Source of the DNA: Paenibacillus albidus
GTDB taxonomy: Bacteria; Bacillota; Bacilli; Paenibacillales; Paenibacillaceae
Assembly (NCBI RefSeq): GCF_014644435.1
Contig: NZ_BMKR01000010.1
Location: 165,715-229,714 of the forward strand
Reading direction: 5' to 3'
DNA length: 64,000 nucleotides
Shown piece by piece: positions 1 through 8,307 of this stretch; within the stretch, counting starts at the first letter, position 1, and each line of letters opens with the position of its first letter. The notes under the pieces were generated by a model. It searched no databases. It was given only the letters and a program-made list of their open reading frames with translations, and was not told the origin of the DNA. The translations under genes were made by a program, and so were the position numbers.

Positions 1-1
1 G

Positions 2-1144
2 GAAGGGTTCATCGAGAATCTGGAATCCAATCTTTCGCTCCTGCGTTACCGGCTGCAGACGCCGGATTTCCGCGTGCAGACCTGCCCTCTCGGGGCGAGA
101 ACCCATTCACAGGTGGCAGTCTGCTATATCGACGGGATTGCCAATCCCGCACTAGTGGAAGAGGTCATGCGAAGGTTATCCATGATCCATACCGACAGTA
201 TTATTGATGCCGGATATATAGAACAATTTATTGAAGATCAGCCCTTGTCCCCCTTCCCGCAGGTTCAGCCCACCGAACGCCCGGACCGATCCACTGCGGC
301 CCTGCTGGAAGGCAGGGTGATTATTCTAGTGGACGGCTCTCCTTTTTCACTGATTGTACCGGCACTCTTCAATCAGTTCCTGCAGACCATGGATGATTAT
401 ACCGAAAGGTTTATTGTCGGCTCGCTCATCCGTTTTGTCCGCCTGATCGCCTTGATATTCTCCTTGTTTTTCCCCGCTCTGTATGTATCCATTATTTCGT
501 TTAATCCGGAGCTGATGCCTACGGAATTTGCGGTAGCCATCTCGGGGGGAAGAGCCGGCGTTCCCTTTCCGGCTGTGCTGGAGGTGCTGGTCATGGAGGT
601 CTCCATGGAAGTGCTGCGCGAGGCCACTATCCGGCTGCCCCAGATGATCGGAGGCGCCCTCTCCATTGTAGGGGTTCTGGTCGTTGGACAAGCTGCTGTA
701 GCCGCAGGCCTCGCCAGCCCCACCACGGTGGTAATCGTCGCTTTGACGACCATCGGCTCGTTCGCCACACCGGCCTACAACGCTGCAATCGCTCTTAGAA
801 TGCTGCGTTTCCCCTTGATCCTCATGGCCGGTCTGTTCGGCCTTTACGGGGTGATGATCGGCACAATTGCCGTTATCAACCATCTGCTTGTTCTGGAATC
901 CTTTGGTGTTCCCTATATGACCCCTTACGTTCCCGCTCTATGGCGGGATATGAAGGATTCACTGGTCCGGGCACCCTTATGGTGGATTAAACGGCGCCCC
1001 AGCTTCCTGCATGCTCCGGATCCGGACCGGCTCTCCCGTTCGATGCCCAAGGAGTATGCCGCACAGATTTTTACAGAGGAAGGTGAACCCTATGAACAAC
1101 AACCGGCCCATCACGACCCTTCAGGTCACAGCGGTAATCACTAG
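2..1144 (+). CDS. GerA-type spore germination receptor subunit A (5' partial)
   Basis: Membrane A subunit of a nutrient germinant receptor in the spore inner membrane. The frame is open from base 2, and the first residues (EGFIENLESNLSLLRYR) match the conserved N-terminal half of GerAA/GerKA proteins, so the start lies left of the window. About 380 residues remain, compared with roughly 480-530 in the family. Visible features are the PFPAVLEVLVMEVSMEVLREA motif region around the membrane core, several hydrophobic helices, and a Pro-rich hydrophilic C-tail. It overlaps the B-subunit gene by 53 bp, as in gerA operons. Family assignment is firm; the germinant cannot be read from sequence. Confidence 0.93.
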   Translation, partial: EGFIENLESNLSLLRYRLQTPDFRVQTCPLGARTHSQVAVCYIDGIANPALVEEVMRRLSMIHTDSIIDAGYIEQFIEDQPLSPFPQVQPTERPDRSTAALLEGRVIILVDGSPFSLIVPALFNQFLQTMDDYTERFIVGSLIRFVRLIALIFSLFFPALYVSIISFNPELMPTEFAVAISGGRAGVPFPAVLEVLVMEVSMEVLREATIRLPQMIGGALSIVGVLVVGQAAVAAGLASPTTVVIVALTTIGSFATPAYNAAIALRMLRFPLILMAGLFGLYGVMIGTIAVINHLLVLESFGVPYMTPYVPALWRDMKDSLVRAPLWWIKRRPSFLHAPDPDRLSRSMPKEYAAQIFTEEGEPYEQQPAHHDPSGHSGNH

Positions 1145-2192
1145 CACAATTATTGGCGTAGGCATACTAAGCTTTCCAAGATACATGGCGGATGCCGCAG
1201 GCAGCGGCGCTCCTTTGGTGACGGCAGCCGGCCTTCCCGTTGCTTTTGCGGGTCTTTGGTTCACAGCCGCCGTCTGCCGCAGATTTCCGCAAGAGACCCT
1301 GTTTGTTTTCAGCCGCCGTCTGCTGGGAAGAGGTTTTGCCGATATCTTGAGCTTTTGTATCTTTCTTTTTTTTGCATTCTCTACCGGGCTGACCATGCGC
1401 CAGTTCGGTGAAGTCTGCGTTACGGTTATTTTCAAAAAAACTCCGGTTGAAGCCGTCATTCTGATGATGCTGCTGCTTGCGGCTTTAAGCGTGCGGAGAA
1501 ACGTAATCAAATTCACCTATATTCATATTTTTTATGCCCCCTTCATCTTGTCCTCTATCTTCATTATTGTGCTGGTTGCGTTAAAAGACATCGACGGATT
1601 AAACTTGCTGCCGCTGACCGGCAACCACACCACGGCGGCCAGCTTCTTCAGAGGAATGGTGACTTCCTCTACCCTGTACCAGGGAACGATTGTGCTTGCT
1701 CTGCTGGTTCCACTGATGAAGAATCCCCGGAAGGTGCTTAAGGCCGGCACCGCAGCCCTGCTCATTGTCGGAATCGTCTATATCCTGATTGTATTGATTA
1801 CTGTAGGGATGTTCGGCGCCTATGAAACCCGGTTGCTCCTGTATCCTACCCTGGAGACGGCCAGGTCCATCTCGATCGGAGAGGGAGTACTGGAACGTTT
1901 TGATGCCATCTTCATCATTGTTTGGGTCATTTCCATTTTCACCACGATTTTCACCAACTATTATTTGGCTGCTTATGCACTGCGCGAGGCGACCCGTTTC
2001 CGTGATCAGCGCCTTCTGGCCAGTTTTCTGCTGCCTTTCATTTTCACCGCTTCACTGCTGCCCAAAAATGTGTTCCAGTCCTATTGTTTGGCATCAGTCA
2101 CCGCGATTGTCGGGCTTATTCTTCTGACACTGTATCCATTGCTGCTGTGGCTAACCGCTATCCTCCGCAATCAGGGAGGCGCATCCTCATGA
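1092..2192 (+). CDS. GerB-type germination receptor subunit (endospore germination permease)
   Basis: Integral membrane B subunit of the germinant receptor, of the APC-superfamily permease type (366 aa, about 10 hydrophobic helices). The N-terminus, with TTLQVTAVITSTIIGVGILS, carries the unwound-helix glycine motif of GerAB proteins. The ATG at 1092 was chosen because AGAGGAAGG lies just upstream and the homologous N-terminus starts there; an ORF reading back to 1011 is only extension inside the A gene. It overlaps the A gene upstream and the C gene downstream by ATGA, so the three genes are translationally coupled. B subunits are thought to bind the nutrient germinant. Confidence 0.93.
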   Translation: MNNNRPITTLQVTAVITSTIIGVGILSFPRYMADAAGSGAPLVTAAGLPVAFAGLWFTAAVCRRFPQETLFVFSRRLLGRGFADILSFCIFLFFAFSTGLTMRQFGEVCVTVIFKKTPVEAVILMMLLLAALSVRRNVIKFTYIHIFYAPFILSSIFIIVLVALKDIDGLNLLPLTGNHTTAASFFRGMVTSSTLYQGTIVLALLVPLMKNPRKVLKAGTAALLIVGIVYILIVLITVGMFGAYETRLLLYPTLETARSISIGEGVLERFDAIFIIVWVISIFTTIFTNYYLAAYALREATRFRDQRLLASFLLPFIFTASLLPKNVFQSYCLASVTAIVGLILLTLYPLLLWLTAILRNQGGASS

Positions 2193-3412
2193 TCTTCCGA
2201 TTCCGCAGACAGCTCTCTCTATGGCTGGCCTTGTCCATGCTCTCCATCGTTCTGACCGGCTGCTGGGATCAGCTGGAGATTGAAGACCGGGCACTGGTAC
2301 TCGGTCTGGCAATTGATCAGGCGCCTGAAGACAGCCAGCCTAAGAGTGATCAAGTGACCCATATTAAGGATAACCTTAACCTTCCAATGATTCGTGTGAC
2401 TGCCCAGATTGCCGTTCCCGGCAGAGTGCCGCTCGGACCCAGCAACGGGGAAAGCGGAGGCTCGGGCGGCAGCCAAAACCCGGTCTGGGTCGTACAGGTA
2501 TACGGCTACACTCTGGACGACGCCATGAACAACCTGGAGCAGCAAATCTCCGATCCCAGATACCTGATTCACCTGCGGGTCCTTATTATCAGCGAAGAGA
2601 TTGCCCGCACCAATCTGGGAGACCTGAATGATTATCTGCGCCGCAACCCGGAGGTCAGACGCCGGACCTGGATGCTTGTCTCCGAAGGAGAGGCCTCTCA
2701 GTTCATGGATGTTAACCCTCCACTGCAGCGCGTTCCTACGTTGTACATTCTTTCCATGATGGAGAAAGCCGTAGAATCCGGTAAATTCCCGGCCGATTAT
2801 ATTGGTGTCTTCTGGTCATCAGAATCCAAGTGGGGCGAAAACGGGTTTCTCCCCTATATTTCGAGACGCAACAAGGAGAACATCCTGATTAAAGGGCTGG
2901 CTTACTTCAGTGACGGCAAAATGGTCGGAGCGACGGTTCCCATTGAAATTGGCGCATTCATGGCCATGAGGGGCATTGATCCGGGGGGCTACTCCATTCT
3001 GTTCAAATCCGAGACGTATGGGCCCGTCATGATCATGGTCAATAAACGCTTTTCCAGAATCAAGGTCCACATCGTAGACGGCAAACCCCAAATCACTTAT
3101 CATATCGCGCTGGATACGGGTCTGGACGAACATGTCAATACTAATGTATCCGTGAATTCTACGCAGAAGCTCGAAGACCTGGAAGGTGAGTTTCGTAAAG
3201 GGGCGCTGAAGATTTTTCAAAGTGTTATCGATAAGACCCGGCAAAAGCAATCAGATATCTTTGGGTTAGGTGAGCATGTCCGTGCGCATGCCCCGGCGTT
3301 CTGGAACAGCAGGATTCACAGCAAAAGCGACTGGGAGCAGTTATACAGCAGCTTGACCATCCATTTGGATGTGGACGTAGCCATCCGCAGAGTCGGGCTC
3401 AAGGAAAGGTAA
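2189..3412 (+). CDS. GerC-type germination receptor lipoprotein
   Basis: Lipoprotein C subunit of the germinant receptor (407 aa). The ATG at 2189 overlaps the B stop codon and is preceded by GGGAGGCG. A signal peptide ends in lipobox LTGC with Cys25 as the lipidation site, followed by WDQLEIEDRALVLGLAID, the hallmark start of mature GerAC/GerKC proteins. The rest is soluble and would face the outer leaflet of the spore inner membrane. A low-complexity Gly/Ser stretch (NGESGGSGGSQN) near residue 90 is a likely linker specific to this lineage. It completes an A-B-C receptor operon. Confidence 0.93.
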   Translation: MIFRFRRQLSLWLALSMLSIVLTGCWDQLEIEDRALVLGLAIDQAPEDSQPKSDQVTHIKDNLNLPMIRVTAQIAVPGRVPLGPSNGESGGSGGSQNPVWVVQVYGYTLDDAMNNLEQQISDPRYLIHLRVLIISEEIARTNLGDLNDYLRRNPEVRRRTWMLVSEGEASQFMDVNPPLQRVPTLYILSMMEKAVESGKFPADYIGVFWSSESKWGENGFLPYISRRNKENILIKGLAYFSDGKMVGATVPIEIGAFMAMRGIDPGGYSILFKSETYGPVMIMVNKRFSRIKVHIVDGKPQITYHIALDTGLDEHVNTNVSVNSTQKLEDLEGEFRKGALKIFQSVIDKTRQKQSDIFGLGEHVRAHAPAFWNSRIHSKSDWEQLYSSLTIHLDVDVAIRRVGLKER

Positions 3413-3423
3413 GGGGGGGCTCC

Positions 3424-3609
3424 ATGTTTCGTGAATTAAGCTTTTTAGCTTTGTCCCTGCTGCTTTCCGGCGGGCTGCTGCTTACCGTGGACAGCAAAAT
3501 TTATGCTGTCAGCCACATGGCCAGAGAGAAGAAATATGCCCGGATTCTGGGCTGGACCCAGCTGCTTCTGCTGCTGCTCATCCTGATCTTTCTGATCTTG
3601 TTCTATTAA
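3424..3609 (+). CDS. Small two-helix membrane protein, CLC_0170-like
   Basis: A 61-residue protein beginning 11 bp after the GerC gene with a GGGGGG-rich ribosome binding site. It has two hydrophobic helices (about residues 4-22 and 43-60) separated by a basic, polar loop containing KKYARILGW. This pattern matches the small CLC_0170-type proteins often found next to ger operons in spore formers. Its position suggests co-transcription with the receptor genes and a possible accessory role, but no function is established and the family call rests on pattern recognition only. Confidence 0.7.
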   Translation: MFRELSFLALSLLLSGGLLLTVDSKIYAVSHMAREKKYARILGWTQLLLLLLILIFLILFY

Positions 3610-3689
3610 TGACCTTCTTGGTTGATAGTATTTCTCTACTACCCGTGTTATATTGAGGAGTACAATATTAGAGGACGGAGAATGCACTC

Positions 3690-4706
3690 ATGAACACAAG
3701 ACGAAATCCCAAAGACACATCCAAACGGGGCTTAAAGCCCGCCCTCACCAGCAAATCCAAACCCGACACAAATGCAAAAAAACATAATAAACCGAATAGC
3801 CGTCCCAATTCTGCAGGCAAGGCTCCAGCCAAAACCTATACCATCACCGAGCCGGCCGAACTGCTGCCCTTCCTGCTGGCCCAGATAACCGGACGCGGGC
3901 GTAATGCCATTAAATCAATCCTCTCACGCGGACAAGTATCGGTCAACGGGAAGACCGTGACGAAGCACAACTTCCAGCTGCACCCGGGCCAGACTGTTGT
4001 GGTCGATCAGGAAAAGCCGGTGGACGCTCCGGAAATGATCGGGCTGCAAATTATGCATGAAGATGAGGATCTGATTATTATTCAAAAGGATGCCGGTCTG
4101 CTCTCCATCGCCACCGCCGGGGAGAACGAGCTGACCGCTTACCGCCAGCTGATGGAGCATGTGCGGGTCAGCGGGCCGAAGAACCGCATTTTTGTCGTGC
4201 ACCGGCTGGACCGGGATACTTCCGGCGTCATGATGTTCGCCAAAAGTGAACGTATCCAGCAAGCCTTGCAGAATACCTGGAAGGATACGGTGAAGGAGCG
4301 GGTCTACGTTGCGCTGGTGGAAGGCGCCGTGAAAAAACCGTCAGGCACCGTCAGTTCCTGGCTCAAGGAAACCTCAACGCTTAAGATGTACTCCAGCCCC
4401 CATGAGGGGGACGGGCAGCATGCGGTGACGCATTATAAGCTCATTCAGGGCAACCGCCACTTCTCCCTGCTGGACGTTACGCTTGAGACCGGGCGCAAGA
4501 ATCAGATCCGTGTGCATATGGCAGATATCGGCCATCCCATCGCGGGTGACAAGAAATACGGCGCAGAGACCAAAGCCGTCGGCCGTCTGGGCCTTCATGC
4601 CCGGATGCTCTCCTTCATCCACCCGGCCAGCGGGGCGCTGATGACCTTCGAGAGTCCGATTCCGAAGAGCTTCCTGAAATATACCGCGCCTGCGGAAACG
4701 AACTGA
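3690..4706 (+). CDS. RluA-family pseudouridine synthase
   Basis: Isomerises specific uridines in rRNA or tRNA to pseudouridine (338 aa). Residues 1-48 are a Lys/Asn/Pro-rich, probably disordered basic extension. An S4-like RNA-binding segment (about 60-108) includes LSRGQVSVNGKTV. The catalytic motif HRLDRDTSG places the catalytic aspartate at Asp174. A C-terminal motif, GRKNQIRVHMADIGHPIAGD, is typical of the RluA/RluD branch. The start at 3690 follows GAGGACGGAG. Which RNA position is modified cannot be decided; RluD-like paralogues such as YhcT, YjbO and YlyB are all candidates. Confidence 0.92.
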   Translation: MNTRRNPKDTSKRGLKPALTSKSKPDTNAKKHNKPNSRPNSAGKAPAKTYTITEPAELLPFLLAQITGRGRNAIKSILSRGQVSVNGKTVTKHNFQLHPGQTVVVDQEKPVDAPEMIGLQIMHEDEDLIIIQKDAGLLSIATAGENELTAYRQLMEHVRVSGPKNRIFVVHRLDRDTSGVMMFAKSERIQQALQNTWKDTVKERVYVALVEGAVKKPSGTVSSWLKETSTLKMYSSPHEGDGQHAVTHYKLIQGNRHFSLLDVTLETGRKNQIRVHMADIGHPIAGDKKYGAETKAVGRLGLHARMLSFIHPASGALMTFESPIPKSFLKYTAPAETN

Positions 4707-4722
4707 CAGAATCCTTTAACTT

Positions 4723-4760
4723 AGGAGTGCTTTGTGGATTTTCACGGAGCACTCCTTTTC
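4723..4760 (+). terminator. Intrinsic terminator after RluA-family gene
   Basis: A perfect 9-bp stem (AGGAGTGCT / AGCACTCCT) is followed by a short T-run (TTTTC), 17 bp after the stop codon. Confidence 0.85.
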
Positions 4761-4837
4761 TTTGAGTCCGGCCAGCAACATTTTCTCTGCCATTACGTCA
4801 TGATACAATAAGAAGAAAACGTTAGAAGGTGCAACTG

Positions 4838-5353
4838 TTGTTCCACCCCACCGTCTTCGACAACCTGAAGGTTGCCATCGAGAACCAAATTTACGACTAT
4901 GATAATCTGGATGGGCTGCTGCTCGTTACAGACCGTTCCGACCTGCTGGATCTGGCACTGATGTCCAGGGAATTCTTGCTCTCCTTCCGGCTCACCGGCA
5001 GCGAGAAAGTCACCTCGCAGATCGTCTTAAGCTCCACGGTCAAAGACCTCGGCGATGAAATTCTGGAGAATCCGGATACCCATCCCGGCTGCCAGCTCCT
5101 GCTCCGCTTTTATCTGGAGACAGCCGATGTCTCCGTTCAATGCCCGGCGATCGGACAAGTGCTGACCTCCATATGGGGGCCCGAGATTCAGCCTGTCCAA
5201 TCCCTTGTCTTTGTCTACGGGCAGGCCGAAAACACCTATCGCAACACTGTTGAACTGCAATTTAACCGGCAAATTACCGAGGACCAAATGGAGGATATCC
5301 CTGAGCTGCTGCAAGCTGTACTGAAGAGTGCCGAACAGTTGGAAGCTATTTAA
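4838..5353 (+). CDS. Conserved protein of unknown function (about 171 aa)
   Basis: Soluble, acidic protein with no membrane segment and no recognisable catalytic motif. The reading frame is also open with a GTG at 4829, but AGAAGGTG at 4823-4830 overlaps that codon. The TTG at 4838 has correct spacing to it and is preferred. The composition (many Leu, Asp and Glu, ending in a helical stretch IPELLQAVLKSAEQLE) suggests a compact alpha/beta fold. It lies directly upstream of a small membrane protein and a TetR-like regulator, with 21-25 bp gaps, so it may share their transcript. I do not recognise a family. Confidence 0.75.
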   Translation: MFHPTVFDNLKVAIENQIYDYDNLDGLLLVTDRSDLLDLALMSREFLLSFRLTGSEKVTSQIVLSSTVKDLGDEILENPDTHPGCQLLLRFYLETADVSVQCPAIGQVLTSIWGPEIQPVQSLVFVYGQAENTYRNTVELQFNRQITEDQMEDIPELLQAVLKSAEQLEAI

Positions 5354-5374
5354 AGGAACCAAGGGGGAATCGCC

Positions 5375-5770
5375 ATGAAGTTTCTGCCTGCTGCCAAACG
5401 AAAAACCTGGTTCATCTGGATGATTGTATACGCTCTGCTGCTATGGCTGCTCTTTGCCGTACATCGCTTTGCCCTGCTCGCGCAGGACTTCGACCTTGTC
5501 ATCCTGCTGCGCTATGCGCTGCTGGCCTTAGCCGTCTCCCTGATCCTCCATACGTTCGGCTGGCTCGGCGCGAAGCTGCTCTACCTGCTGGCGACTGCAG
5601 GAATCGGCCTCGGCCTTGTGCTGATGTACGCCTACACCTACCGGAACATGTCAGGCTGGGAAGATCTGGCCGGATTCCTGACTTTCGGCTTCTGCATGAT
5701 CGGCGGCTTCATCATTGGCTTGCTGGCAGAAGGCATTCGCCTGCTGGTACAGCGTTCGCGCAAGTCGTAA
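5375..5770 (+). CDS. Small membrane protein, four predicted helices
   Basis: 131 residues with four hydrophobic segments (about 11-30, 40-60, 65-85 and 98-120) and basic ends, indicating an integral membrane protein. The ATG follows AAGGGGGAAT. It sits between an unknown soluble protein and a TetR-type regulator on the same strand with short gaps, consistent with a small operon. No enzyme or transporter motif is visible, so the function is unknown. Confidence 0.75.
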   Translation: MKFLPAAKRKTWFIWMIVYALLLWLLFAVHRFALLAQDFDLVILLRYALLALAVSLILHTFGWLGAKLLYLLATAGIGLGLVLMYAYTYRNMSGWEDLAGFLTFGFCMIGGFIIGLLAEGIRLLVQRSRKS

Positions 5771-5794
5771 CTTCCCTAAGGAGGCAATCTGCCC

Positions 5795-6364
5795 ATGTCC
5801 AATTCTCTCCTGACCAAAAATGCGTTGGCCCATTCGCTCAAGAGGCTGATGGAGCACCTCCCGCTGAATAAAATTTCGGTCAAACAGCTTGTGGACGATT
5901 GCGGAGTTAACCGCCAGACTTTTTATTATCATTTTCAGGACATCTTTGAGCTGCTGGGCTGGATTTACAAGACCGAAGCCGTGGAAAGTGTGGCAGCGTA
6001 CCGCAGCTACAGCACATGGTCGGATGGATTTTATCGAATTTTCTGCTATATCGAGAACAACCGCGCCTTCTGCTGCAACACGCTCGATTCGCTGGGAAGA
6101 AACCATCTGGATGCTTATCTGTACGAGGTGGCCTACGATCTGCTTATCGGTGTCGTTCATGAGCTTGCGGAGGACATGGCGGTCGGCGAAGACGACAAGC
6201 ACTTTATTGCCAACTTCTATACGCTGGCGTTCACCGGTCTTGTCATTCAGTGGATGCATAACGGGATGAAGGAGCCGCCGAAGCAGATTGTCGAGAAACT
6301 CAGCGGACTGATGGAAGGCAACTTCCTGAAGGCGCTGCATAAATACGAGAACAAGCCGTCGTGA
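5795..6364 (+). CDS. TetR/AcrR-type transcriptional regulator (DhaS-like)
   Basis: DNA-binding regulator of 189 aa. The N-terminal helix-turn-helix spans about residues 8-50 and contains ISVKQLVDDCGVNRQTFYYHF, the recognition helix signature of the TetR family. The C-terminal half resembles the effector domain of DhaS-like proteins (TetR_C type). The start follows TAAGGAGG. The next gene, 180 bp downstream on the same strand, is oleate hydratase, so fatty acids are a plausible effector; this is inferred from neighbourhood only. A terminator separates the two genes. Confidence 0.85.
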   Translation: MSNSLLTKNALAHSLKRLMEHLPLNKISVKQLVDDCGVNRQTFYYHFQDIFELLGWIYKTEAVESVAAYRSYSTWSDGFYRIFCYIENNRAFCCNTLDSLGRNHLDAYLYEVAYDLLIGVVHELAEDMAVGEDDKHFIANFYTLAFTGLVIQWMHNGMKEPPKQIVEKLSGLMEGNFLKALHKYENKPS

Positions 6365-6388
6365 CCCTTTGGGTGCGGCGGCTTGTTT
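6351..6388 (+). terminator. Terminator overlapping end of TetR-like gene
   Basis: ACAAGCCG (6351-6358) pairs with CGGCTTGT (6379-6386), followed by TTT. The left arm lies inside the last codons of the regulator gene, so the hairpin overlaps the stop codon. Confidence 0.7.
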
Positions 6389-6545
6389 TGGAATCAAATC
6401 CTATTAACTTTATTCCTGCCCCGAATCTAGACAGTTTGCCTAAAGTGACCAAAAACGTTACACTCCACGGGTTTTGCTTATACCCTCTACAGCAGCCTTG
6501 GTTTACATTAAGGGTGATTACAGTAACTTTTGGAGGCGAATGATC

Positions 6546-8126
6546 GTGAACAAAGAGTACAGTAACAGACAGGTCTATTTTGTAGGTGGCGGGATTGCAT
6601 CGTTGGCAGGTGCGGCCTATCTCGTCAGAGACTGCGGCTTCCCTGGACAAAATATTCACATTATCGAAGAGATGCCCATTCTCGGCGGCAGCAATGACGG
6701 CGCAGGCAACCCTGAGCAGGGTTATGTCATCCGCGGCGGACGCATGCTGAACGACGAAGCTTATGAGAATCTATGGGAACTTTTATCGTCCATTCCTTCG
6801 ATTGATCATCCGGGTCAATCCGTAAGAGAAGAAATCACTGCATTTGACGACGCCAATCCGACCCATTCCAACGCCAGACTTGTGAACCGCGACGGTCTGG
6901 TGGAGGATGTGCTGTCGATGGGCTTTGATATGACGGATCGCCTGGCGCTGGGCAAGCTTATCGTTACACCCGAAGAGAAGATGGGCAAGGCGCGGATCAA
7001 TGACTGGTTCGGCCCGCACTTTTTTGAGACTAACTTCTGGTATATGTGGGCCACCACCTTCGCGTTCCAACCTTGGCACAGTGCTGTGGAGTTCAAAAGA
7101 TACATGCTTCGTTTCTTTCACGAATTCCCGAGAATCCAGACACTGGAAGGAGTTACGCGTACACCATATAATCAATATGACTCTATTATTCTTCCTATGC
7201 AGAAATATCTTGAGCCATTCGGTGTAGATTTCACCCTGAAATGTACAGTGACTGACCTTACATTCAAAGAAGGCGACGACATTACGGTAACCCGGATGCA
7301 TGTACGGCGGCAGGGTGCAGAGGATGTCATCGAGGTGAACGAGGGTGATCTTGTCATTGTGACAAATGGTTCGATGACTGAGGGGGCAAGCCTCGGATCG
7401 ATGAATTCCGCCCCAAGCCTTAATGGCAAGGGCAGTTCATGGAAACTATGGGAGAACATTGCCCCCAAGAAACCGGGCCTTGGCAACCCTTCTTCCTTTA
7501 ACGACCATGTGGATGAGTCGAAGTGGGAATCCTTCACCGTCACGTTCCACGATTCCACATTCTTCGATCTGATGGAGAAATTCACACGCAACCGTGCAGG
7601 TACCGGCGCTCTTGTCACCTTCAAGGATTCCAGCTGGTTTATGTCGGTCGTGTTGGCCTTCCAGCCCCATTTCCGTAACCAGCCGGAGCATGTGAAAGTC
7701 TTCTGGGGGTATGGGCTGTATCCGGACAAGGTTGGGGACTTCGTGAAGAAGAGAATGAGCGACTGCACCGGGGAAGAGATTATGGAAGAACTGATCGGAC
7801 ATCTTCATTTCGAAGAGCACAAGGAGGCCATCATGGCCACCGCCAATTGTATCCCGTGCATGATGCCTTACATCACCTCCCAGTTTATGCCAAGACTGAA
7901 CAGCGACAGACCGAAGGTTGTTCCTGAAGGCTCCACCAACCTGGCGTTCATCAGCCAATTCTGTGAGATTCCGGACGATGTGGTGTTCACCGAGGAATAT
8001 TCAGTCCGGGCAGCGCGTATCGCCGTCTATACCCTGCTCGGCATCAACCGGCCGATTGAACCGATCAATCAGTATCAATATGATGTACGGACATTGTTCA
8101 ACAGCTTTGTAACTTCGTTTCGGTGA
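6546..8126 (+). CDS. Oleate hydratase (MCRA family)
   Basis: FAD-dependent enzyme that adds water across the cis-9 double bond of oleate or linoleate to give 10-hydroxy fatty acids; it detoxifies unsaturated fatty acids. The protein (526 aa) begins MNKEYSNRQVYFVGGGIAS, with the dinucleotide-binding GGGIAS fold, followed by ILGGSNDGAG and GYVIRGGRML motifs of the family. GTG at 6546 lies 9 nt after GGAGG, whereas the in-frame ATG at 6540 is only 3 nt away, so GTG is preferred. Length is slightly below the roughly 560-590 aa of characterised enzymes. It forms a single-gene unit ending in a strong hairpin. Confidence 0.93.
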   Translation: MNKEYSNRQVYFVGGGIASLAGAAYLVRDCGFPGQNIHIIEEMPILGGSNDGAGNPEQGYVIRGGRMLNDEAYENLWELLSSIPSIDHPGQSVREEITAFDDANPTHSNARLVNRDGLVEDVLSMGFDMTDRLALGKLIVTPEEKMGKARINDWFGPHFFETNFWYMWATTFAFQPWHSAVEFKRYMLRFFHEFPRIQTLEGVTRTPYNQYDSIILPMQKYLEPFGVDFTLKCTVTDLTFKEGDDITVTRMHVRRQGAEDVIEVNEGDLVIVTNGSMTEGASLGSMNSAPSLNGKGSSWKLWENIAPKKPGLGNPSSFNDHVDESKWESFTVTFHDSTFFDLMEKFTRNRAGTGALVTFKDSSWFMSVVLAFQPHFRNQPEHVKVFWGYGLYPDKVGDFVKKRMSDCTGEEIMEELIGHLHFEEHKEAIMATANCIPCMMPYITSQFMPRLNSDRPKVVPEGSTNLAFISQFCEIPDDVVFTEEYSVRAARIAVYTLLGINRPIEPINQYQYDVRTLFNSFVTSFR

Positions 8127-8153
8127 TCCCCTGCCTGTCCAGAGATTACTCCA

Positions 8154-8191
8154 GCAATCACCCCCGGGTAACCGGCGGGTGATTGCTTTTT
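8154..8191 (+). terminator. Terminator after oleate hydratase
   Basis: A 10-bp perfect stem, GCAATCACCC / GGGTGATTGC, is followed by TTTTT. Confidence 0.9.
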
Positions 8192-8307
8192 GCCTTTCCA
8201 TACCCATGACAAAATTGGCATATCCCATCCCCCTTGTCGACCGCAGGCGCCGTCGATCCTGCTGTCGGCTTCGGTGTGGCCAATCCTGCTGCCTGTTTCG
8301 GAGCGGC

